A DNA stretch of 5,927 nt from Candidatus Dormiibacterota bacterium (GTDB lineage: Bacteria > Chloroflexota > Dormibacteria > Aeolococcales > Bog-877), in assembly GCA_030038765.1 (NCBI GenBank), contig JASHRA010000250.1, forward strand, positions 1-5,927, read 5' to 3'. Within the stretch, counting starts at the first letter, position 1. Every line of letters starts with the position of its first letter. The notes under the pieces were generated by a model. The model searched no databases, was not told where the DNA came from, and worked only from the letters and a program-made list of their open reading frames with translations. The translations under genes were made by a program, and so were the position numbers. Of this stretch, positions 1 to 5,228 are shown piece after piece.

Positions 1-70
1 GGGCGGCGCCGGCGGCTACCACCCCCAGGCGCGCCCAGCGCAAGCTCTTGTTTGCCGACTCGCTTGCCAT
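1..70 (-). CDS. N-terminal start of a probable exported or membrane protein (partial)
   Basis: Reading the minus strand from 70 down to the window edge gives ATG followed by 22 further codons with no stop: MASESANKSLRWARLGVV, then AAGAA. The start is supported by a strong AGGGAGG ribosome binding site (complement of 77-83) six bases upstream. The peptide has a positively charged n-region (K8, R11, R14) followed by the beginning of a small hydrophobic stretch, as in a Sec signal peptide or signal anchor; there is no twin-arginine pair. The gene lies downstream of the regulator on the same strand, separated by a 170-base gap. In sugar-catabolic loci this position often holds an ABC-transporter substrate-binding protein, but nothing visible here proves that. 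Only 70 bases are seen, so the product is not identified and the reading frame itself is a moderate-confidence call resting on the ribosome binding site and the peptide's character. Confidence 0.5.
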   Translation of the reverse strand, partial: MASESANKSLRWARLGVVAAGAA

Positions 71-240
71 CTACCGCCTCCCTGTCCTAGCGAGGGGTCG
101 CGGCCCCCCGGCCTGACGCCCACAACCGACCGTGCGGTCCTTCGCCACGGTGCTGCCCTCCTTGATGGACTCAGCTCGCTACGGCGCAGCGAGTGTGCTG
201 GCTGGCCGGTGGATTCGCTCGCTGCCGTGCCCGGATGCCC
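71..240. other. Intergenic gap between regulator 3' end and the left-edge gene
   Basis: No convincing coding frame is seen here. The stretch contains three copies of a CTCGCT/AGCGAG motif (175-180, 188-193 and 218-223) in alternating orientation, so the middle copy could pair with either neighbour. It also holds a short GGGG/CCCC inverted repeat (94-97 with 104-107). Neither hairpin is followed by a T-run on either strand, so a classical intrinsic terminator is not supported. No clear promoter was found for the left-edge gene. That gene may be read through from the regulator or may use a promoter too weak to recognise by eye. Confidence 0.4.
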
Positions 241-1017
241 TCACGCCACCAGCACCTCGATGCCGCGGGCGCGGAGGCCCTGCACCACGTCGGGATCGGC
301 TCGGCTGTCGGTGACCAGGACCTGGACCGCGTCCAGGCCCACGATGGGGGTGAAGCCGGTCCGGCCCAGCTTGCTGGCGTCGGCCACCACCACCACCCGC
401 CGCGCCCGCGCCGCCAGCGCGCTGCCGATCTCCGCGATCAGCATGTGGGGCGTGGTCAGGCCGCCCTCGACGGTGAGCCCGTCGCAGCCGAGGAAGGCGA
501 TGTCGGCGCTGAGGTCGCGCAGCGCCGCCATGGTGCCGGGGCCGACCAGGGCCCGGTGCTCGGGCAGGTAGAGGCCGCCGAGGCAGATGAGGTGAGGCTG
601 GTCCCAGCTGCCGACCTCCTCCACCACCGGCAGGGAGTTCGTCACCAGGGTCACGGACCCGGGGCCCCGGAGCGCCCCCCGGAGGTAGATCGCCACCTGG
701 GCCACGGTCGAGCCGGAGTCGAAGAGGACGACGTCGCCGTCGTGGACCAGGCTGGCGGCCAGCTCCCCGATCCGCCGCTTCTCGGAGAGGTGCTCCCGGG
801 CCCGCCAGAGGGCGCCGGAGCCGTTGCGCGCCCCCCCGTTCACGACCGCTCCCCCGCGGACGCGGCGGAGCCGGCCGGCATCCTGGAGGACGGTGAGGTC
901 GTGGCGGATCGAGGTGTCGGTGACGCCGAACTGGGCCATGAGCTCGGTGACACTGACACTGTCCCTCTCGTCCAGCAACTTGGAGATCAGGTCACGCCTC
1001 AGCTCCGCCGGGATCAC
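241..1017 (-). CDS. DeoR/GlpR-family transcriptional regulator
   Basis: This 258-residue protein has the usual length and two-part layout of DeoR-family sugar-operon repressors. Residues 21-42 form the winged helix-turn-helix (VSVTELMAQFGV, then TSIRHDL), followed by the signature LRRVRGGAV near 50-58. The family usually has RRDL where this protein has RHDL. The C-terminal effector domain, which resembles a sugar-phosphate isomerase, carries D100-SGST, the VTNS motif (125-128), FLGCDG and the ADASK segment. Family members typically bind a phosphorylated sugar intermediate and release DNA. The start is GTG at 1017-1015; it aligns with the family N-terminus but has no good Shine-Dalgarno sequence, so translation may be weak. 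The gene diverges from the catabolic operon, and the candidate promoter at 1164-1192 lies about 140 bases upstream. It is probably the local repressor of the operon and of itself; this is inferred from position and family. Confidence 0.93.
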   Translation of the reverse strand: MIPAELRRDLISKLLDERDSVSVTELMAQFGVTDTSIRHDLTVLQDAGRLRRVRGGAVVNGGARNGSGALWRAREHLSEKRRIGELAASLVHDGDVVLFDSGSTVAQVAIYLRGALRGPGSVTLVTNSLPVVEEVGSWDQPHLICLGGLYLPEHRALVGPGTMAALRDLSADIAFLGCDGLTVEGGLTTPHMLIAEIGSALAARARRVVVVADASKLGRTGFTPIVGLDAVQVLVTDSRADPDVVQGLRARGIEVLVA

Positions 1018-1120
1018 CTGGGACGTGGCTGCACCTGGACAGGCCCCAGGGCCGCTCGCGCCCGACCCGGCGCGGCGGGGGCGCGGTTCGGAACAGGCTT
1101 ACAGTCGGCCTTCGGCATTC

Positions 1121-1153
1121 TTTCCTTTCTGGGAGAAACGTTGACTCGAAACG
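1121..1153. promoter_or_regulatory. Candidate operator: TTTC/GAAA repeat cluster
   Basis: TTTC occurs at 1121-1124 and 1126-1129, and GAAA at 1135-1138 and 1148-1151. TTTCT-GGG-AGAAA (1126-1138) is a perfect inverted repeat, and GAAACG is directly repeated at 1135-1140 and 1148-1153, a spacing of 13. Several DeoR-family proteins (for example AgaR) recognise repeated TTTC-like units. The cluster straddles the plus-strand -35 box and lies just downstream of the predicted regulator start site, which suits repression of both promoters. Assignment to this regulator is inference. Confidence 0.4.
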
Positions 1154-1170
1154 GCCTGCCGGGATACTAT
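1141..1170 (+). promoter_or_regulatory. Candidate housekeeping-sigma promoter for the catabolic operon
   Basis: TTGACT (1141-1146, five of six matches to TTGACA) and TACTAT (1165-1170, fits TANNNT) are separated by 18 bases. Transcription would start near 1177 and produce a leader of about 207 bases before the aldolase. This is the best promoter match on the plus strand of the intergenic region. It is a sequence prediction only. Confidence 0.6.
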
Positions 1171-1192
1171 CCACAAGCAGTCCGAAGGTCAA
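1164..1192 (-). promoter_or_regulatory. Candidate housekeeping-sigma promoter for the regulator, sharing its -10 with the operon promoter
   Basis: On the minus strand TTGACC (complement of 1187-1192) and TAGTAT (complement of 1164-1169) are separated by 17 bases. Transcription would start near 1157 and run toward the regulator start at 1017. The -10 overlaps the plus-strand -10 almost completely, inside the inverted repeat GGATA-C-TATCC (1162-1172). The two promoters could therefore not be bound by polymerase at the same time. Confidence 0.55.
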
Positions 1193-1278
1193 GCGGAGCG
1201 GCGTTCTGAGTTCCAGCTTGCCGTCGACGAACTGGGGGAGGCGAGGCGGAGAGCACAACCCTCCGAGCGCGGGTGTCA

Positions 1279-1288
1279 CTGATATCAG
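1279..1288. repeat. AT-rich 10-base perfect palindrome in the operon leader
   Basis: CTGATATCAG is a perfect palindrome about 100 bases downstream of the predicted operon transcription start. It sits seven bases before the third CCGAAGG copy. It could be a downstream operator; the sequence offers no direct proof. Confidence 0.3.
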
Positions 1289-1323
1289 AAGGTTTCCGAA
1301 GGTAGGCCACGGGCGTCCCTGGC

Positions 1324-1341
1324 GGCCGGGCCCGGCCCGGC
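1324..1341 (+). repeat. G+C-rich palindrome/hairpin in the operon leader
   Basis: GGCCGGGCCCGGCC (1324-1337) is a perfect 14-base palindrome. In RNA the likely fold is GCCGGG (1325-1330) paired with CCCGGC (1336-1341) around a five-base loop. It lies immediately 5' of the ribosome-binding-site hairpin. No T-run follows, so it is not an intrinsic terminator. Confidence 0.4.
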
Positions 1342-1344
1342 GCG

Positions 1345-1381
1345 GATCTGCCTGCAGCCGAGGTTGAACTGGAGGCAGGTC
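1345..1381 (+). promoter_or_regulatory. Hairpin overlapping the aldolase ribosome binding site
   Basis: GATCTGCCT (1345-1353) can pair with AGGCAGGTC (1373-1381) in nine consecutive pairs, one of them G-U, closing a 19-base loop. The 3' arm includes the AGG of the GGAGG Shine-Dalgarno sequence (1371-1375) and ends two bases before the ATG at 1384. If it forms, it would limit access to the start of the first operon gene and so could regulate translation. Formation in vivo is not shown. Confidence 0.45.
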
Positions 1382-1383
1382 GC

Positions 1384-2214
1384 ATGACGACGGGACAGGA
1401 GATCAGGCTGGCGCGGCTGTTCGACGGGGGACGGAACGCCGTCGTGGTGGCGCTCGACCACGGCCTCTACAACGGCCCCCGGCCCGGCTTCAACGACCTC
1501 CCCTCCGCCGTGGGCCAGCTCGGAGCCGCCGACGCCATCCTGCTCAGCCCGGGGATGGCGGCCCACCTGGGCCACGCCTTCGCCCGGCGAGGGGCGCCGG
1601 CCATGATCGTGCGCCTCAACTGGGGCACCCAGTACGCCACCCAGTGGAAGTACCACGAGAGTCGCAGCGTGCCCGTCCTGGACGCGGCCGAGGCCGCCTC
1701 CCTCGGGGCCGACGTGGCCCTGGTGGGCATGTCGGTGCGGACCGGCTCCGAGGCCGTCGACGCGGAGAACGTGGAGATCGTGGCCCGGGCGGTCCGGGGC
1801 AAGCGCCAGGCCGGGATCCCGCTCATCGGCGAGGTCTACCCGGCGGGGCACGAGGACCTGCCTCCGGAGGAGCGCCAGGAGCAGATCGCCGTCGGCTGCC
1901 GCATCGTCAGCGAGCTGGGGGTGGACGTGGTCAAGACCTTCTACACCGGCAGCCGCTTCCGCGAGATCGTCGACGCGGTGCCGATCCCGGTCCTCGCCCT
2001 CGGCTCGCGCAAGCTGCCCCGCGAGCGTGACGCCCTCCAGCTGGCGGCGGAGGCGATCGCCTCCGGGGCCCGGGGCGTGGTCTTCGGCCGCAACGTGCTC
2101 CAGGCGCGCGACCCGGAGCGCTTCCTGGCCGCCCTGCTGGCGGTGGTCAAGGAGTCGGTCGCCCCCGACGAGGCGGCCGCGCGCAGCGGGCTGGGGGAGG
2201 AGGCGCCCGGCTGA
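1384..2214 (+). CDS. Class I aldolase, DhnA/LsrF/FbaB type (DeoC-LacD superfamily)
   Basis: This 276-residue TIM-barrel protein carries the class I aldolase hallmarks of the DhnA family. These are the early ALDHG motif with D25-H26, Tyr152 in GEVYPAG (the acid/base Tyr in archaeal-type class I fructose-bisphosphate aldolase), the Schiff-base Lys184 in VDVVKTFY, and a phosphate-binding FGRN loop (234-237). The Tyr-Lys spacing of 32 fits the family. The likely reaction is cleavage of a ketose phosphate into a triose phosphate plus a short aldehyde, in the cytoplasm. The ATG start has GGAGG eight bases upstream. The stop shares one base with the kinase ATG (TGATG), so the two are probably translationally coupled. 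Relatives include FbaB, the LsrF thiolase and the shikimate-related ADH synthase; the neighbouring isomerase and kinase favour sugar-phosphate cleavage. The exact substrate is unknown. Confidence 0.87.
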   Translation: MTTGQEIRLARLFDGGRNAVVVALDHGLYNGPRPGFNDLPSAVGQLGAADAILLSPGMAAHLGHAFARRGAPAMIVRLNWGTQYATQWKYHESRSVPVLDAAEAASLGADVALVGMSVRTGSEAVDAENVEIVARAVRGKRQAGIPLIGEVYPAGHEDLPPEERQEQIAVGCRIVSELGVDVVKTFYTGSRFREIVDAVPIPVLALGSRKLPRERDALQLAAEAIASGARGVVFGRNVLQARDPERFLAALLAVVKESVAPDEAAARSGLGEEAPG

Positions 2215-3800
2215 TGGGGCTGCTGCTCGGGATCGACGCCGGGACCACCTCCCTCAAGGCGGGGCTGTTCGACGACGCCGGGACCGAGCTGGCCAGCGCG
2301 GGGCGGGAGTACCGGCTCCGGACCCCGTCGCCGGAGCGGGTGGAGCTGGACGCCAACCTCTACTGGGAGGCGACCGTCGACGCCGTGCGGCGCTGCCTCG
2401 GCGAGGCCAGCTCCGGGCCCGACGCGGTGCGCGCGCTGGCCCTCTCCAGCCAGGGCGAGACCCTGGTCCCCGTCTCCGCCGACGGCTCGCCCCTGGGCCC
2501 GGCCATCGTCTGGCTGGACAACCGCGCCACCGAGGAGGCGGAGCTGGTCCGGGAGCGCTTCGGCGAGGAGCTCGTCTACCGGACCACCGGGGTGCCCGCG
2601 CTGGCGCCCACCTGGCCCGCCTGCAAGCTGCTCTGGTGGCGGCGCCGGGAGCCCGAGCTCTTCCACGCCGCCGCCCACTTCCTCCTGGTCGAGGAGTTCC
2701 TGCTCCAGCGCCTCACCGGGCGCTTGGTGGCCGAGTCCGGGGTCCAGTCCTCCTCGCTGCTGCTGGACATCACCGACGGTCGCTGGTGGGAGCCCATGCT
2801 CTCCTGGCTGGGCCTGGAGCCCGGGCTCCTGGGTGACCTGGTCCGGCCCGGCGAGGTGGTGGGATCCCTGGCTCCCCGGGCCGCGGAGGCGCTCGGCCTC
2901 AGCCCCGGCATCCCGGTGGTGGCGGGGGGCATGGACCAGTGCGCCGGGGCCGTGGGGGTGGGCAACGTCCGCCCCGGGATGCTCTCCGAGAGCACCGGCG
3001 GCGCGCTCACCGTCCAGGCCTCGGTCGCCCGCCCCTCCGCCGACATGCAGGCCCGGACCCCGGTCTACCTCCACTCCGCGCCCGGGCTCTTCCTCTACTG
3101 CCCGGTCTGCCCCACCGGCGGCATGGCCCTGACCTGGTTCCGGGACCACTTCACGGCCGCCCTGGGCGAGCCGGCCCCGGGCGGCGGTGGCGGCGCCCCC
3201 TACGAGCTCCTCACCGAGCTGGCCGCCGCGGTCGCGCCGGGGGCGGACGGCCTCACCGTGCTGCCCCAGCTGGCGGGCGCCCTGAGCCCGGAGGAGGAGC
3301 CGGCGGCGCGGGGCGTGATCTTCGGCCTCACCCTGGCCCACGGCCGGCCCCAGCTGGTGCGGGCCATCCTGGAGGGCGTCGCCTTCATGCTCCGCGACAA
3401 CCTGGAGCTGCTCCGCCGGCTGGGCGCGGGCGCGCCCGAGCTCCGCTCCCACGGGGGCGGGGCCCGGAGCCCGCTCTGGTGCCAGATCAAGGCCGACGTC
3501 TGCTCCATCCCGGTGCTGACGCTGGTCGGCTCCGAGGCCGCGGTGCGGGGCGACGCGATGCTGGCCGGGGTTGCCGCCGGCAGCTTCGCGGACCTCACCG
3601 AGGCGGCGGCGGCGGCGGTCCGGGTGGCTTCCCGCTACGAGCCCGACGCCGGCCTCCGCGCCGCCTACGACGAGGCCCACCGGCGCTATCGCGACCTGTT
3701 CCAGGCGGTCCGGCCCCTGTTCCGCCCGGCAGCGGAGCTCCCGCCCGGGATGCCCGGCGGGGAGGAGCTGGCTCGCGCCAGCCAAGCAGGGAGGAGATGA
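2214..3800 (+). CDS. FGGY-family carbohydrate kinase (xylulokinase/fuculokinase-like)
   Basis: This 528-residue protein has both halves of the FGGY fold. The N-terminal phosphate loop is GIDAGTTSLKAGLFD (residues 6-20, with Asp8), followed by SSQGETLVPV and IVWLDNRA. The expected catalytic-base Asp241 lies in GGMDQCAGAVGVG, then STGGALT. The C-terminal adenosine motif is GGGARSPLW (414-422). Length is a little above the usual 480-510 because of an extended C-terminal tail. The enzyme should phosphorylate a ketose with ATP to give the aldolase substrate. The ATG overlaps the aldolase stop by one base, with GGAGGAGG at 2196-2203. FGGY motifs do not reveal the sugar: xylulokinase, fuculokinase, erythritol and autoinducer-2 kinases share them. 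The operon partner enzymes suggest a ketose made by the downstream isomerase. Confidence 0.9.
   Translation: MGLLLGIDAGTTSLKAGLFDDAGTELASAGREYRLRTPSPERVELDANLYWEATVDAVRRCLGEASSGPDAVRALALSSQGETLVPVSADGSPLGPAIVWLDNRATEEAELVRERFGEELVYRTTGVPALAPTWPACKLLWWRRREPELFHAAAHFLLVEEFLLQRLTGRLVAESGVQSSSLLLDITDGRWWEPMLSWLGLEPGLLGDLVRPGEVVGSLAPRAAEALGLSPGIPVVAGGMDQCAGAVGVGNVRPGMLSESTGGALTVQASVARPSADMQARTPVYLHSAPGLFLYCPVCPTGGMALTWFRDHFTAALGEPAPGGGGGAPYELLTELAAAVAPGADGLTVLPQLAGALSPEEEPAARGVIFGLTLAHGRPQLVRAILEGVAFMLRDNLELLRRLGAGAPELRSHGGGARSPLWCQIKADVCSIPVLTLVGSEAAVRGDAMLAGVAAGSFADLTEAAAAAVRVASRYEPDAGLRAAYDEAHRRYRDLFQAVRPLFRPAAELPPGMPGGEELARASQAGRR
3790..3794 (+). promoter_or_regulatory. Ribosome binding site that fixes the isomerase GTG start
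   Basis: GGAGG lies inside the last kinase codons, seven bases before GTG at 3802. An ATG at 3797-3799 overlaps the kinase stop but reads only ATG-AGG-TGA in another frame. The frame of the isomerase stays open upstream to 3571, deep in the kinase, but has no family-like sequence there. GTG 3802 is therefore the supported start. Confidence 0.75.
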
Positions 3801-3801
3801 G

Positions 3802-5190
3802 GTGACCAGCACGGCCAAGATCGGCGTCCTGACCATGGCGCTCCTGGAGGACGCCTACAACAAGACCGGGCACATGCGGCCGCAGGCGACCGAGGCGGCC
3901 CGGGAGGTGGCCCGGAGGCTGGAGGGGCTGGGCACGGTGGTCCACCCCGGGCTGGTCGAGGACGAGGCCCAGGCGGCGGCCGCGGCGCGCCAGTTCCGGG
4001 CCGAGGACGTCGACCTCATCGTGGCCGTGGAGCTGGCCTACACCAAGGGCCTGGTTCCGGTCCGGTGCCTGCTCGACACCACCGCCCCGGTGCTGGTCTG
4101 GAACACCCAGAAGATCTCCAGCCTCAAGGTCCAGGACGGCTTCGACGTGGTCATGCTGAACTCCGGCATGGCCGGCATGCCGGAGCTGACCGCGGCCCTG
4201 CTCCGGCTCGGCCGCGACTTCTCCCTGGTCACCTCGCAGCTGGGCGACGAGGGCGGGCTGGCCAGGATCGGCCAGGTGGTCCGGGCGGCGGCGCTGCGGC
4301 GCCGGCTCCGCTCCGCCCGGGTGGGGCTGGTGGGGCACCCCTTCGAGGGCATGACCGACCTCATGTTCGACCAGGTGGGCCTGCGCCAGACGGTGGGCCC
4401 GGTGGTCTGGCCGGTGGAGCCGGAGCTGGTGGCGGAGGAGTTCGGCCGGGTGGCGGGGGCCGAGGTGGAGGCCACCGTCGCCGGCGAGCGGCAGCGCTAC
4501 CGGGTCGAGATGGAGGCCGAGCTCTTCGAGCGCTCGGTGCGGCTGGCGCTGGCGCTGGAGCACACCGTCCGGGAGCAGTCCCTCGACGCCTTCACCGCCT
4601 TCGACCAGGTCTGGCTCACCGACCCCCGGGTCGGGGTCATCCCCTCCTACGGGACGGGGCGGCTCTGCGAGCTCGGCTTCCCCAGCGCGCCCGAGGGGGA
4701 TGCGGTCACGGCCGTGGCCCAGCTGGTGCTCCAGGAGCTGGCGGGCCAGGCGACGACGATGGAGAACTACGTCGTCGACTTCGACCACGACGCCGCCATG
4801 TTCTCCCACGACGGCCACGGCAACCCCGCCCTCGGGACCCCCGGGGAGGTCTCGGTCAAGCACTCCATCTACTACCAGGGGGTGCACGGCTACGGCGCCG
4901 GTTTCGAGTTCGGCTACGCGCCGGGGCCGATCACCAACCTGGCCATCGTCGGCGCCGGCCGGGGCCGCTGGCGCTTCGTCATCTCGGAGGGCGAGCTGCT
5001 TCCCATCGAGCCCCGCCCCATCTCCGCCCCCCAGGGGCTCTTCCGGCACGCCTCGCTGGGCGTGGCCGACTGGTGCGACGGCTGGCTGCGCGCTGGCGCC
5101 ACCCACCACATGGGGGCGGCCCAGGGCCTCTGGGCGGCCGAGCTCCTGGCGCTGGCGCGGATGCTGCAGGTCGAGGCGGTGGTGGTCTGA
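3802..5190 (+). CDS. L-fucose/L-arabinose isomerase-fold sugar isomerase (AraA-like)
   Basis: Starting at GTG 3802, the protein has 462 residues, somewhat shorter than AraA (about 500) and much shorter than FucI (about 590). The N-terminal part (KIGVLTMALLEDAY from residue 6, then ELAYTKGLVP and APVLVWNTQ) matches the Rossmann-like substrate-selection domain of this superfamily. Candidate metal and catalytic residues line up with AraA E306, E333, H350 and H450: E298 in PEGD, E321 in TTMENY, H336 or H339 in FSHDGHG, and H435/H436 in AGATHHMG. It should interconvert an aldose and a ketose using a divalent metal ion, and so feed the kinase. It begins one base after the kinase stop. The pair of Glu ligands resembles AraA more than FucI, which uses a Glu/Asp pair. 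The sugar is unknown. Intact key residues argue for an active enzyme. Confidence 0.85.
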   Translation: MTSTAKIGVLTMALLEDAYNKTGHMRPQATEAAREVARRLEGLGTVVHPGLVEDEAQAAAAARQFRAEDVDLIVAVELAYTKGLVPVRCLLDTTAPVLVWNTQKISSLKVQDGFDVVMLNSGMAGMPELTAALLRLGRDFSLVTSQLGDEGGLARIGQVVRAAALRRRLRSARVGLVGHPFEGMTDLMFDQVGLRQTVGPVVWPVEPELVAEEFGRVAGAEVEATVAGERQRYRVEMEAELFERSVRLALALEHTVREQSLDAFTAFDQVWLTDPRVGVIPSYGTGRLCELGFPSAPEGDAVTAVAQLVLQELAGQATTMENYVVDFDHDAAMFSHDGHGNPALGTPGEVSVKHSIYYQGVHGYGAGFEFGYAPGPITNLAIVGAGRGRWRFVISEGELLPIEPRPISAPQGLFRHASLGVADWCDGWLRAGATHHMGAAQGLWAAELLALARMLQVEAVVV

Positions 5191-5222
5191 TGGGCCCCGC
5201 CACCGGCCGGGCCCGGGGCTAG
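5190..5222 (+). other. Ten-codon mini-ORF joining isomerase and TPI-like gene
   Basis: ATG at 5190 shares its A with the isomerase TGA (TGATG), the same junction type as aldolase-kinase. It reads MGPATGRARG and then stops at TAG (5220-5222). It is in the same frame as the TPI-like gene, whose GTG start at 5229 comes six bases after the TAG. It could be a coupling mini-cistron that passes ribosomes to the GTG, or the remnant of a longer N-terminus cut by a nonsense change. The extra residues are not expected in the family. Confidence 0.4.
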
Positions 5223-5228
5223 CCGGGC

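Larger units (their letters stand above)
1109..1303. repeat. CCGAAGG motif in three copies
   Basis: CCGAAGG appears at 1182-1188 and 1296-1302, both within the longer TCCGAAGGT, and in inverted orientation as CCTTCGG at 1109-1115. The middle copy overlaps the -35 box of the minus-strand promoter. Three copies of a seven-base word within 195 bases is more than expected by chance and suggests a protein-binding site, possibly for the divergent regulator. Confidence 0.35.
1018..1383. other. Divergent regulatory region between regulator and catabolic operon
   Basis: These 366 bases hold no supported gene. They are less G+C-rich than the coding parts around 1115-1190, where the promoter and operator-like motifs cluster. 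The right half (about 1177-1383) would be the leader of the operon mRNA, roughly 207 bases long. It contains an AT-rich palindrome, a G+C-rich palindrome and a hairpin over the first ribosome binding site. The left half (about 1157-1018) would be the 5' leader of the regulator mRNA. No known riboswitch class was recognised. A 10-codon GTG frame at 1273-1305 exists but has no ribosome binding site and is not called. Confidence 0.7.

Noticed and set aside
175..224. Alternating CTCGCT/AGCGAG hairpins as a terminator or attenuator after the regulator
   Set aside because: Stems are only six to seven pairs, there is no T-run on either strand, and such short G+C-rich repeats arise often by chance here.
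193..1209. Plus-strand open frame of 338 codons over the regulator
   Set aside because: It is His/Gly/Asp/Ala-rich without recognisable motifs. The opposite strand encodes a textbook DeoR protein.
992..1279. Minus-strand frame of 95 codons across the regulator start and the promoter region
   Set aside because: It overlaps the predicted promoters and the regulator N-terminus, shows no domain-like sequence and has no good ribosome binding site.
1273..1305. Ten-codon leader peptide (GTG start) in the operon leader
   Set aside because: There is no Shine-Dalgarno sequence upstream, no run of regulatory codons, and no terminator-like partner.
3571..3801. N-terminal extension of the isomerase into the kinase gene
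   Set aside because: The frame is open, but the added residues are Arg/Pro/Ser-rich and unlike the family. GTG 3802 has a well-spaced GGAGG and begins just before the conserved KIGVLTM strand.
1941..3836. Long minus-strand open frame (631 codons) opposite the aldolase end and the kinase
   Set aside because: It is a low-complexity product rich in Gly, Pro, Arg, Glu and Gln, without domain-like motifs, and it mirrors a clearly conserved FGGY kinase. Such antisense frames are common in very high-GC DNA.
3595..5109. Long minus-strand open frame (504 codons) opposite the isomerase
   Set aside because: It has the same biased composition and lies wholly antisense to a gene with intact catalytic motifs.
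4065..5222. Plus-strand frame of 385 codons overlapping the isomerase and ending at the TAG before the TPI-like gene
   Set aside because: Before 5190 it is an Arg/Gly/Pro-rich out-of-frame reading of the isomerase gene. Only its last ten codons after ATG 5190 are considered, as a mini-ORF.
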